Assembly: GCA_013397865.1 (NCBI GenBank)
Contig: VZTI01005310.1
Location: forward strand, 1,101,394 to 1,165,393
Length of the DNA stretch: 64,000 bases
DNA from: Struthidea cinerea
Taxonomy: Eukaryota; Chordata; Aves; Passeriformes; Corcoracidae
Direction: 5' to 3'
Below, piece after piece: positions 34,716 through 45,602 of this stretch (position 1 is its first letter; each line of letters starts with the position of its first letter). Made by a program: the position numbers and the translations under genes. The notes under the pieces are model-generated. The model did no database searches, had not been told where the DNA came from, and worked only from the letters and a program-made list of their open reading frames with translations.

Positions 34716-36903
34716 CTCCGGGGCAGCACAAGGGCGGGGTTGGGGTACAGGAAACAACAGGGAGAGCCTGAGGGAGCGGCCAGGAGTGGGGCAGGGGGAA
34801 AGGTGGGGGAACAATGTAAACCGAACCCCCCAGTTCTTTATGTGAGGGAGCCTTAAAGAGATTTCTTCTGAGTGTAGGGCCAGGGAAGGGATGAGAGCCC
34901 TGTGTGGGGCTGATCCATCCCAGGTGTGGTTACCTGAGGAGTTCTGGTGCTGCTTTTGGCTGCAGGGGGTGGGTGACTACATCAGATTTTGGGAATTGCG
35001 CCTGTTTGAATCCCCGTTAGGGGAATCGGTGTTTGCTTTGCTGGTTTAACTCATTAGAGAAGCTGCTGGAGCTTTCAGGTCAAGCTGCATCCACCACTGG
35101 AGATGATTTTCTTCACCCCTGTGGGACACAAGAGGATTGTTTGTATTTATTTTTATAACCACAAAGAATGATGTGTGTTTTCAAGGTGAGTGCCAGTCAT
35201 GCAAATGCCGATGTTTTATTTTTCCCGGATTCCCCTTAAAAAAAGGAGAGAATTGTCTGACAGGAGCAGATGAACAACTCATCTGAGAATACCAACAGCA
35301 CCTGCTTTTCATTGCCAGACCTCAAAAAACTTCTCAAAGGAAGCCAATAACATTTTTTTAATATAACATGTATGCAGTAAATAAATAAAACAGTGAGAAA
35401 TGAAGGGAAAGTGACCTTCCCTGAGGCCACCCAATAAACAACTTGTCAGACTGGGAGAAGAATTCCTTTCAATTGAGCTCCTTGCCAGAGATAAAGATTG
35501 GAAATGGCACAATTTGGAATAGGAGCCGCAGTCCTGCACTCGATTCAGGAACCAGCACGGGGGTCCAGTGTCCAAGAGTGGCATTAAAAACGTGCTTGGG
35601 ATATAGTCTAACTATTAATGACCAGTTTTCCTAAACTCTGAATTAATGGATTTGACAAGAAGCTGTTTGAAGGCTTTTGAGGTGATGGACTCCCAGTGTG
35701 TGTTTGAGGCATCCATTCCTTTAGGAAAAAGGGTAAATAAATTCCTAATTTCCCGGGAAATGAACCGGAAGAAGGAGTTGTGTCAGGCACTGCAGGGAGA
35801 GTATTGAGGTGACCCTTCTTCCCCCGAGTCCCTCTGCTGATGAAGGCAAGGCATCTCGGAAGGGCAGCGACTCTGAGCTTCCGTGGATGCCTTTGCCAGG
35901 CTGGGAATTGCTCTGTGCCTCCTGCTCCAAGATCCTCGCTGGAATTTGTCACCTTTAAATCTTAATCCCATCTCAGGTCAGGGGAGCCCAGTTTATGAGG
36001 TGGTGGGAACAGAGAGAGCAGTAAATACCCGCCTTTTACGAGTGTCACTTCAATCCAGATTCCAGGTTTGTTGCTCGTGCCAGAGACCATAAAACCCCTC
36101 TAACAATCCAAACTTTGACTCAAGGCTCATAAAGCAAACTCCAATGGTAATGAAGTTTCTTTCAAGGTTTGTAGCCACAAACAAATCAGGATTTCACAGC
36201 CTGGGAACAGACCTGGAGCTGCTGCCCCTCTGAGCTCTGCAAGGCGAGGCACTGGAGCTCCGGCAGCCTTTTCAGGAGGGACAGGATTCCTTGGAATTCC
36301 TTCCCTGGGCATTTTCTACATCTGGGAATATTGCAACGTGCATAAATATGGGAACTTTCTACAGCTGAACCAATGCTTTAGTATGGAAAATCATTGATCT
36401 TTCAGGGATGATGGTTCTCGGCTATTATCCTGTCCTGGACAGACCTTATCTTTTTATTTTTTAATAAAAAATAAGTAATTTTTTTGTGGCAGCCCTGCCA
36501 GGCTGGTGTTTGGTCAATAACAGCCAGTTTAGCTCAATCCTGGCCCCTGTTTTTGTCGGTGGTGGCAGATGAAGCCCATAATGAAAAGGCCACTTGAGCT
36601 GTGATTCAACAAATGCTTCTTTATGTTCCTCTGCTTAATAACAACTATTAATGGATCTCTCAGAAAAAATAGGTCTGGCTTACTGAAAGTCTCTTACGTG
36701 ACACTGATTTTTCACACATTTCACATTTAAATGTTTATGGGAAAATTTAGGCTCAAATAACTCCAAATGAAGGAGCCCAAAGAGAACTGTGGGGTTTAAC
36801 ATCTCTCCTTCACCACGGTGTGAATTCCATCTGCTCACACTGAATTCTCACCGGTCTGGCTGATGGAAAGACTGAGGTTTTGGGGTGGTGTTTAATCAAA
36901 GAA
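34716..36903. other. Unique non-coding DNA, no feature recognised
   Basis: 34580-34860 is GC- and purine-richer, the rest AT-moderate. A palindromic TTTCCCGGGAAA lies near 35749-35760. No exon or element recognised. Confidence 0.45.
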
Positions 36904-37011
36904 ACATGGAATGGTTTGGGTTGAAGAGACCTAAAGCTCATCCAGTCCCACCCCCTGCCGTGGGACACCTTCCAGCAGCCCAGGTTGCTCCCAGCCCTGG
37001 CCAACTTGGCC
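36904..37011 (-). mobile_element. CR1 LINE 3' terminus
   Basis: The plus strand reads 'acatggaatggtttgggttg', 'gctcatccagtcccaccc' and 'ttccagcagcccaggttgct': an antisense CR1 tail, truncated soon after. Confidence 0.85.
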
Positions 37012-39897
37012 TTGTCATTGCAGTCACATCACAAAATCTTCCTTTTGTGTTTGTTCTTTTAATTCAGAGCCTTCAGTGACACGGCACATGTAAAACCTGA
37101 CCCTTATTTGCTGTCACTCCTCTGTGCACACACCCGAAGGGGTAGGAGATGATTTACCTTGGCTTTAACCCCTCTCTTTGGGGGGATGGTGAGAAATAAA
37201 CTCAGTATGAACACCCCTGAGTGTGTGGGATGTGCCCCAGAGTGATGGATGTGGGGCACAGAGCTCAAAAATAGGGTTTGGAAACCCAAACTCCTTCTCT
37301 GCTTCATCACTTCTGTGGTTTACGGTTGGCTTCTGTAAGGTGGTGATGGGGTCGTGCTTCAGGAACTGTGACCTGCTTGGGAATGTCACAATTCCAGGGA
37401 CAGAGCTCGTTTGAGCCACGCTCTGCAGGCTGAACAGGGATTAGAGCCATTGTGAATCTTGTCCCCTTCAGGTTTTATGACCAGATCCTTTTATGCTTTT
37501 TAATCTTCCCAGAATAAAAGGGTAGGGGAAAGGAGAGGAAATGATCTTATTATGACTTCTAAAAGTGGCTTTGTAGCTGAGAGTAAGAACCTCGGTGAAA
37601 CGGAATGGGACAATAAATTGTCTGTGCTTGTTCCTCACTGGCCTTTATTTTCATTAAACATTCACAGGCACCATTGCAGTTACTTAAATCAACATGATGA
37701 CCCACTTTAAAAAGATCGGCTGGAAGAAAATATACCTTTAATTATATTCAGTGATGGCTTTATAAACTTTGTGGAGTGAGTAAATGTCTTCATTGTGCAT
37801 GTGAGGCTCCCATATGAGCAGAGAGGATGGTGAGGGATGTCTGTGCATCATCCTCTGTGAAGTTGGCTTAAAACAACTTTGCACCCAAGTTACACCTCAG
37901 GGAAAACAAGAACAAGTCCCTGTATGGAGTTTAATTAGGCACATTCTGCATTATAAACAATGAACTTTGGAGAAATCCTGTCCCTACTGAAGCTGGTGAT
38001 GCAATTCTCCTATGGGGCAAAGATTTCATAGAAAACATACAATTTTCATAGGAATTTTGGTGTCTGAAATTGTTCTGGCTCTGAGGAAATTCCAGATGAA
38101 AGTTCAGTGCCTGCAGTGTCTTCACTGGGAGTATCTGTGTAGCATTTTTTCTTGGAAAAGCCTGAGCAGTGCATTCCTAACCCAGAAAAAGGATTTGGGT
38201 CAGGTAATTAACTTCAGTTGTATGAGTGCTGCAATTTAATTCATCCAGAGAACCCACATATCCCCTCGTGGCTGGCATCCTTTCCCGGAGGATGCAGAAT
38301 GAGAATTATCCAATTTCTCATTCCTGGCAATTCTGACCCAGCCCCTTCACAGGAACCAAACAAAGGAGCAAACAACCAGGTACCCACTAATCCAATTTGT
38401 CTGTGATGAGAAGGTGAACAAGCTCAGGTCTGTCTTAATATTTTCTGCCTCCACTGGACTCCCAAAATTGTCTAAAGCACCATCTCCCTTTCATTTTTGT
38501 TTTATTTTGGCTCCCAGGCAGCCTGATTTCATTATGACAAGTGCTATTTTATACAAGTATTAAGAATCTGTGTTTGCTGCTTGACAACACAAATTTTATC
38601 AGCCAGTAACAAGCATCATAAAATCACTTTGCAGTAGTTCTTTCTTGGCAGCTTGATAATCCACGCTGCAGAAATGAGATGTTCTCTGGGGCTCCTTTTC
38701 AGTGCTAATGTAGTGCATGAATGCAGAGCTTTTATTTTTAGTGCATTTTAGAATCAGGCAAAGATATTATTTGGCATCAGACAGCACAAGTGCTCCTAGT
38801 TCCGGTCTGCTCCTGTTCCTGTACAGCACTAAATCTCCCCGTCCTAAGGCATCATCATTCCCTGCTGTAATAAATGCTAAAAACAAATGAAAAAGAAAAA
38901 TTCAAGTATAGCAGAGCTGAACTTTCGGAGATGGATTGCAGCAGCACTTTAACTTGCACTTCAATTCTGCACAAATTGCTTTCGATTTTACCTGCTTTGC
39001 ATTTAGGAAAAAACCACCCCAAAATTCCATTTCTCTTGCAGATGCAAGGGCTGCCCCCACAGAGCCAGATTAGTTCCTGTCATCCGTGTTTGATCCTGCA
39101 AACTCTGTTAGCAACCCCTGGCAGCTCCAAATGAAGTTGCACGGAGGGAGAGCTCTCAATAGAAATCAATTTGCAGCACAAAATGCCTGATTTGCAGTTT
39201 TATGGCTTAAAACTCCTTAACCACCGTGATTTATTGTTTGCAGTTAGGAGGGAAGGCTGGGGGGGTTGATTCTCCTGATTTGGGCTTTTTAAGTTTTATT
39301 GGTGGTGTTTGCTTTCAAATATTAAATGTAAAACAATGCTGTTAAATATCAAAGGAGCCTCGATCATTTCTGGATCCTAATCTCACGTGGGAATTTGCAT
39401 CATAGGCAGGATTTTTCCTGGTAGACGTCATGATTCTCCTCAGATTACCTGAAGTGTAATTCAAGCTACCCAAGGTGTATTTCAAGCTGTCCAAGAGGGG
39501 AAAAGTGAACCCCAGGGGCTGCTCAAGGTCATCAAACTGAATCTTAATTACTGAATGTATTTATAAGTAACGGTGGCCATGGAATATAGCAGGGTGGCTG
39601 GACTGCTGTGTGGGAGAGCTGCTCCACAGCCATGAAGTTGTTTCCGTGGAGGGGAATCATTTGGTAAATTTAAGGAAAATCGTCCCCTTTCCTGAGGCTG
39701 AGTTCCAACAGAACCAAGCGTGTGCAGCCTGGAGTGACTGCACAGAGACTGGAACAGAACCGACAGGGAAGGCTTCCAATTAACTTCTTGTTCCTGGCGT
39801 TAGTGGGGATTGCATCCAAGTGTCACCGGCAGCAGGAGAAGTTTTCTCTCTCTTTACTCAGGCACAGAGGAACAGCCCCACAGGGCAGTGCAGGGCA
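37012..39897. other. Repeat-poor non-coding stretch
   Basis: No CR1, LTR or exon recognised. 38510-38800 is AT-rich and low in repeats with several TAAT motifs; it might be regulatory. Confidence 0.4.
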
Positions 39898-40087
39898 GGA
39901 ATGCAGGTGTGGCTTGGGAATCCAGGTGTGTTTTCGGAATGCAGGGGTATTTTTAGAATCCAGATGTGTTTCTGGAATCCAGGTATATTTTTGGAATGCA
40001 GGTGTATTTTTACAATCCTGTTGTATTTTTGGAACGCAGGTGTATTTTTAGAATCCCTGTGTATTTTTGGAGTGCAGGTGTATTTTG
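39898..40087 (+). repeat. Minisatellite, about ten 19-20-bp units in a 39-bp pattern
   Basis: Units follow the pattern GGAATGCAGGTGTATTTTT, with alternating GAATGCAGG and GAATCCAGG/AATCCTG starts, so pairs form a 39-bp higher-order unit. About ten diverged copies can be read. Two plus-strand frames (39722-40051 and 39820-40107) and an antisense frame stay open through it because 39 is a multiple of three; the translation (repeated CIFG/VYFW-like words) looks like a repeat artefact and not a protein. Confidence 0.88.
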
Positions 40088-40570
40088 CAGTGCTGGGGAA
40101 GGAATGATGGAAAATCATCAACAGCTTCTGATATTTGACCTCACATTGCTGACACCAGAGTTTTTCCGGTGAGGTTTGGGTTATACTCACTCATAGGTGA
40201 TGGTTTTCTTCTCATAAACCACAAAACCTTTCCACTCTCATGTGGTGAAAACTATACAACATAAAAGATTTTTCTACTTTCTCCTGCTTTTCATTTTGAG
40301 GTTATTCATTACTACCTTTCAGTGCTGCCCAATATCCATCTGTTCATCCTCATTCAACTGGCTTTTCTCCTTAAAACACAGGCATGAGAGACACCTCCAT
40401 ATCTTGATTAAAATCTCTACATTTTTACATTTTAACTACTGCTCTGTATTTAATAATCCTTGCTCTGAGGCAGTGATTCCTTAATATTGGGAAAATACAC
40501 TTTCAAATTTACTGCTTGATCTTTGTTCTTGGTCTGGTGTACAAAATCCCACCACCCCGAAACACAAAAA
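40088..40570. other. Unique non-coding DNA
   Basis: No feature recognised. Confidence 0.45.
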
Positions 40571-40701
40571 TCATGGAATGGTTTGGGTTCGAAGGGACCT
40601 CAAAGCCCACCCAGTGCCACCCCTGCCATGGGCAGGGACACCTCCCACTGTCCCAGGGTGCTGCAAGCCCCGTCCAACGTGGGCTTGGGCACTTCCACCT
40701 T
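40571..40701 (-). mobile_element. CR1 LINE 3' terminus
   Basis: The plus strand reads 'tcatggaatggtttgggttc', 'cacccctgccatgggcaggg' and 'cctcccactgtcccagggtg'. Truncated after about 130 bases. Confidence 0.88.
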
Positions 40702-42990
40702 TGGAGAAAACACACCTTGTCCTCTGCTTTGTCCCAGCCAGAGGGTTCTGCCTTCACACAAATCCTGATTATCTCAGGGCAAATTCCCAAGTGTGGGAGC
40801 AGCAGCTGTGGAAATGAGCCACGTCACGCAGGGAAAACGTGAGGCATCAAACAAAGCCCTCAGTCAGGTGGGTTGTTGTCAAGCTCCTGGATCTGCAGCG
40901 GGGATCTGTGTGGGAGGGAAGGAAGCTGGGGGAGGGAATGGGAGAAGAAGATTTAAGAGCATTCTAGGACAAGTGCAGCTCTGGTGGTGTGAGCTCTCTG
41001 TGCCTCTCCCGGGCTGGGAGACGTGGGAGCTCCTGCCCTGGCAGAGCATGGAGCCCACGGCGCAACACAGGCACTCAACTCCTTCCACTCCAGTGAAGTT
41101 AGGCAGCCTGGGAGATTTGCTTTGTGTTGTTTACGGGCTCTGTTTTCCCCTCTTTCATTACCCTTGTTTCGCTTTCTGCAAAGATAATGTGCCTCAAAGT
41201 CAAGCACAAAAGGAGGCTGCTGATAGACAAGCTGCTTTTTGTCATCTGCAGGGAATTACTGTCATTTGCTAAATGTGTGACCCGCTCTCTTCTGCTCTCT
41301 TTTGCGTCTTGGAGAAGAATCTGTGGTGCAGCTGGGAATCAGGAAAGCTCCCTTGGCGAAAACAAGCTGGTGCAGGGGCTGTGAGCTCTGGGGTGGCCCA
41401 GCTCCACCCCTCCTCCCAAACAGCCCCACTTTGTGTCTGGGTGTTATTGGGAATGTCTGACAGCCAGAGCTTGGGATCTGCTGGGTCTTCATCAGTTTAA
41501 AACCATCTCGGAATATGCTGCATTCTGCTTTTTATTTTATCAGTCAGGAATTTGGCTTTTTTGGTTTCTTTAATTTTCACTGTGGGGAATTTCTGGTTTC
41601 TTTTATTTCTTAACTTTTACCATGGGGAGCTTTTTTGTTGCTGTTGCGCAGATGTGACTTTCTGGCCGTGAAATTCAGCTTAGTGCTACCAGAATCCTTC
41701 CTGGTGTTGGATTCCGCCTTTCCAGCTTTCATTTTCCTAAGCAGGAAATGCATCAGGAGCTGCTTTTCAGTCACCTGCCTAAAGAGAGTTGAATTTATTG
41801 TCCCAATACCTTGTGAGGATTCTGTCCCCTTTCTCAGGCCATGAGCTGAAATGCCTCTGCTCCAGCCCTCACCCCCTGAGGATTACTGAGCTTCATGCTC
41901 TTGCCAAAACAGCGACGGAATGTCATTTTTCTCAGCCTTATTTACAGTAAGCTCCCTTTATTCAACACCCCGGCAGGAAGGGATTCTTAAAGTGGGCATA
42001 GATCACATTTATGTTCACTTAATTCCCCTTTACAGTGCCAGGATGATGTAAATCACCCTCAGAACAGACCACAATCAGACACTCTCCATCAATGGTCCTG
42101 CAGTGGGAACTGCAGCGAAGCTCATTCATTGAGCAGTCCTTAATGGGAGGTCACTCATTATTTACACAGCTTACAAGCCATTTGGAATTATGGTTTATTA
42201 GCACCAGAGGCAGGAAGATGATGCCAGGAGGAACATTTCCCTCTAGTCAGATGTGCCCTGCTTTACTCGAGGTAATATTTAGAGGGTTCATTTTCACTCC
42301 CTGTGCGTGCCCTGCCTGAGCTGAATTCCTGGGCTGGCAGAGACCTTATGGAGTTATCAGAAAGTTCTGGTTGACCTAAAAGAAACATCTTTGAGGCGTT
42401 TGTGTGAACAACATTCCTCCTGCATTCACTGAGCTCTCAACTGCTGCTCCTTGAGCAGAGAACCTGCCCAGGTCCCATCATGAATTCAGGACCCATTTAA
42501 TCCTTCTCGAGCGGAGTTCATCTCTGTCTTGCTTGTTTGGTTGGGTTTTTTTTTCCTTTTTACACTCCTGTAGAATTTTTGAGGGGGAAAATCTATCAAA
42601 AGTTGCTGCTCCAGAAGGAAAATGTAAGACACAGATGCCCACTGGGAAAGGATCTCTTCAACCAGACCAGCAAACTGAGGGAGCTGAGCTGAAATGCCAC
42701 TGGGAAATGTCTCTCAGGTGTGACCATGACAAGAATTTTAATATTTGCTACAACTCCAGGGTGGCACAGCACTGTTGCATTAAAGCAGAGTGAGAACACA
42801 GAGAAGGAACAGTTAAGGCTGCTGAAATCACCTCTGCCTTTGTGTAAAATTTGTGTCCCTGTGTCCTGGCTTCTCTCACAGCACCCTGTGAAGCAAAGGG
42901 ATTATTTACTTTAATATTAGTTCATAACATTTCCAGGTCCTGAATAGCTCATTCCACTTGCACATGAGGATCTTGGTGTACAATTACAGG
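40702..42990. other. Unique non-coding DNA, no feature recognised
   Basis: No repeat recognised. 41120-41290 has an open plus frame with a basic, leucine-rich translation, but no splice or homology evidence. 41930-42260 has several AT-rich motifs. Confidence 0.45.
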
Positions 42991-43050
42991 GACAGGGGAG
43001 GGGAGGAGAGGAGAGGAGAGGAGAGGAGAGGAGAGGAGAGGGAGAGGGAG
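42991..43050 (+). repeat. GA-rich microsatellite (GGAGA)n
   Basis: All-purine tract after 'gacag', with about eight GGAGA/GAGAG units then GGGAGA units. It ends at an undetermined base (N) at 43051, so the assembly is probably broken or shortened here. Confidence 0.9.
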
Positions 43051-43051
43051 N

Positions 43052-43225
43052 AAGTACCTAAGGATCATATTTACAGCCGTCCCAGGTGCAGAGGAGAGAT
43101 ATACTTTTTATGCCATGGTCATGGCATAATGTAGACTTAGCCCAATAAATAAATATTTGTTCTAAAAATACAAATCTCTAAAGGTTCAGCAACCAGCAGC
43201 TCAGAGCCTAGAAGGCAGCAGCAGC
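43052..43225. other. Spacer between two GA tracts, with a hairpin
   Basis: The 175-bp spacer holds a perfect inverted repeat at 43108-43129: ten bases TTATGCCATG, two unpaired bases GT, then CATGGCATAA. It also has a TAAATAAATATT stretch near 43146-43157. No gene recognised. Confidence 0.7.
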
Positions 43226-43301
43226 GAGGAGAGGGAGAGGAGAGGGGGAGGGGAGCGGAGGGGAGAGGGAGAGGGAGAGGGAGAGGAGGAAAAGGGTGGG
43301 A
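43226..43301 (+). repeat. GA-rich tract (GGGAGA)n
   Basis: Second purine tract, with GAGGGA and GGGAGA units and only one C (in GAGCGG). Several G3-4 runs make quadruplex or triplex structure possible. Confidence 0.88.
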
Positions 43302-45377
43302 AAGAGGTAAGCAGCCAGCAGGATGTGCACAGTACCTTTGCCTGTACCTCAGCTCTGAGAAGGGATCATTAACCAGACTGTCTTCCCAAACCTTGTGCTG
43401 TTACCAATCCTATTAATAACCAGCACTCTCCTGTTAAGCAGTCTCCCCAGTTACTAATCCATTAGCAATCCCATTGCAGAAAAATTCACTGTAATGTCTG
43501 TTCAGAACGTCTATTCTTGACAGGCCATTTTTGGGGGGGGAGTATTGTTCAATTGTGATTTAAAAGCTTGGCTTCCTGAACTCCACAAAGAATTAATGAC
43601 TTGAGTTGCTCCGTCTGACTCTGGCAAAAGCTGCTCCCAGATTAACTGTACCCCCTGTTCTCTGCCTTGAGAACTTCTTAGGGCATGTTCAAGCTTCGTT
43701 CCTCTCCTTTTCTGTGAGGAGGAGCAGGATTATGTAAGAAAATGGCAACAATTATGATATTAACATAATGGGAACAATTAGTGCAGCAAAATCCACGAGT
43801 TAATTGAAGTGCACTCATGTCTTTTGAAGAAGGGCTTTGTCATATCTTGATTTACCTTCTGGTTCTTACAATGCTCTGCTTTCTCTGAGTGGGGGTGAAA
43901 GCCAAGTGAAAGCGTTCAGGCGTGCAGGAATTGGAGGGGAAAATACGGAAAAATATGGAAAAAGCTGCCTTGTAGCTCTGACACCTGGCAGGGCTCAGTT
44001 CTAGTGCTCAGTGATGATCTTCCCTTTAATCCTTTCAGGAAGAAGGATGAGGTGTCCCAAATAAGACATCATGAGACGTGAATTTTGTCTAAGGGCAGGA
44101 ACCCTTAAAAAAGCAAAAATTTACCTGTTGAAACTCGGGGGGTGGAATTTCCAGGATCAAATATAAACCCAAAACACAACAGCTCAGCTGAGAGAAAAAC
44201 AGATCGGGCTCCCCACTCTCTGTTTGCTCTTTGTATCTTCAAACCAGGTGATTTATGTCTTGCTAATGCTGTTTTCCACCCAGGAAGGGTTGTAAATATT
44301 TCCTCACAACCCAGGGTGTTGTTCAGTGCAACCTGAGGTTGCCGCAGGAGGCTTGGAGTGGAAAATGAGCTCCTGTCCAACTTTATTAAATCTTGTCTTT
44401 AATTTCATTTGAGCAAATAACTGCATTGGATTTGAAACCTTCCCTTGGGTGTAAAAAACCTTAGAGAATGTTTCTTTTCCCCCCCCCCCTATTTATTTTA
44501 TTGTTTTACATCTGCTTTTGCTCTTTCTCAGGTCTTTCCCAGAAAGGAAGATCCATTTATTGTAACTGATTGTAACATTCTCTTTTTCAGTTTCTTGGCT
44601 CTTTGCTCTGTGTTTCTCACTCTGTGCCACGAATGCCTAATTCCAAATGGGGATTTCAGGAGCCCCATCTCCCCTGCTAAGAACTGGAGGCACCTCTGTG
44701 TCTGCTTATCCTTAGAAATTGTCTCTGCTTCCCCCAGGCACCTGAGCGAGGGCAGGAATCCCTCCCTGCTCCCTTTTCGCACCGTTTATATGCCGGGATA
44801 CATCAGAGCTCTGGCAAAGAGCTGATTTATGATGCACGCTTTGAAATTCCCTATGAAAGTCAGGGGCTGAAGGGAAAACAGAGCCTGAACTTGAAGATGT
44901 TAAACTAAGACCAAGTGTCCATGTTTTGGGATTTCTGCGGTTAAAGGATGTTGAAAGTTACTGAGTCCCAACACATTCAGTCCTTTCTGACTCACCCTCT
45001 ATGGCACAGGAGTAGACATCTCCTTACAGATTGGGCTAAGAGGGCACCTTTAAGAGGAGTCCAATTCCCATTTTTATACCTGGAGTAAGGTCTCACACCC
45101 TCTGTGCAAGGTGGGACCATTTCTGGAGAACAAACCTGGCTTGGGTGGTTACCAACTATATTTAATTATTCTGGAAAGCAAGAATTCCCATCAGTGAATC
45201 AGAGCCTCACTGAGCACCACAGTGTTTGAAAATCCGTGGAAAGCTGGTGTATGTCTCTTTCCTCCCATTTTTTCCCCCATCCCACAGGGAAGTCATTCCT
45301 TCTTGGTTCTGGTTTCACTGCTGGGTCATTCTGGGGGGCTTGGGGGATATTGTGCATCAGAAGCAGAATGTGCCTGT
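43302..45377. other. Unique non-coding DNA with one C run
   Basis: A C11 run lies at about 44479-44489. No CR1, LTR or exon recognised. Confidence 0.45.
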
Positions 45378-45602
45378 GAGGTTTAGATTGGATATTAGGA
45401 AAAAGTTTTCCATGGAAGGGGTTGTCAAGTACTGCAACAGGTTGTGCAGGGCAGCGGTGGAGTCCCCATCCCTGCAAGTGTTCAAAAGATGCGTGGCTGT
45501 GGCACTTGAGGACGTGGTTTAGTGGTGACCATGGTGCTGGGTGATGGTAGGACTTGGTGACCTTTGGTTCCAGCCTGAAAGATTCTATGATTCCATGGTT
45601 CT
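45378..45602 (+). mobile_element. CR1 LINE 3' fragment, older subfamily
   Basis: 'gaggtttagattggatatt', 'gtggagtccccatccctgc', 'tgaggacgtggtttagtgg' and the end 'agattctatgattccatgg' match a CR1 tail with the 'ggatgtggtttagtggtg' type middle, different from the 6374 copy. Clearly diverged. Confidence 0.88.

Noticed and set aside
39898..40087. CRISPR-like array
   Set aside because: Units are directly adjacent and diverged, with no unique spacers; it is a minisatellite in eukaryotic DNA.
41124..41384. Basic, leucine-rich 86-codon frame
   Set aside because: Opposed by an antisense frame, with no flanking splice signals or known motif.
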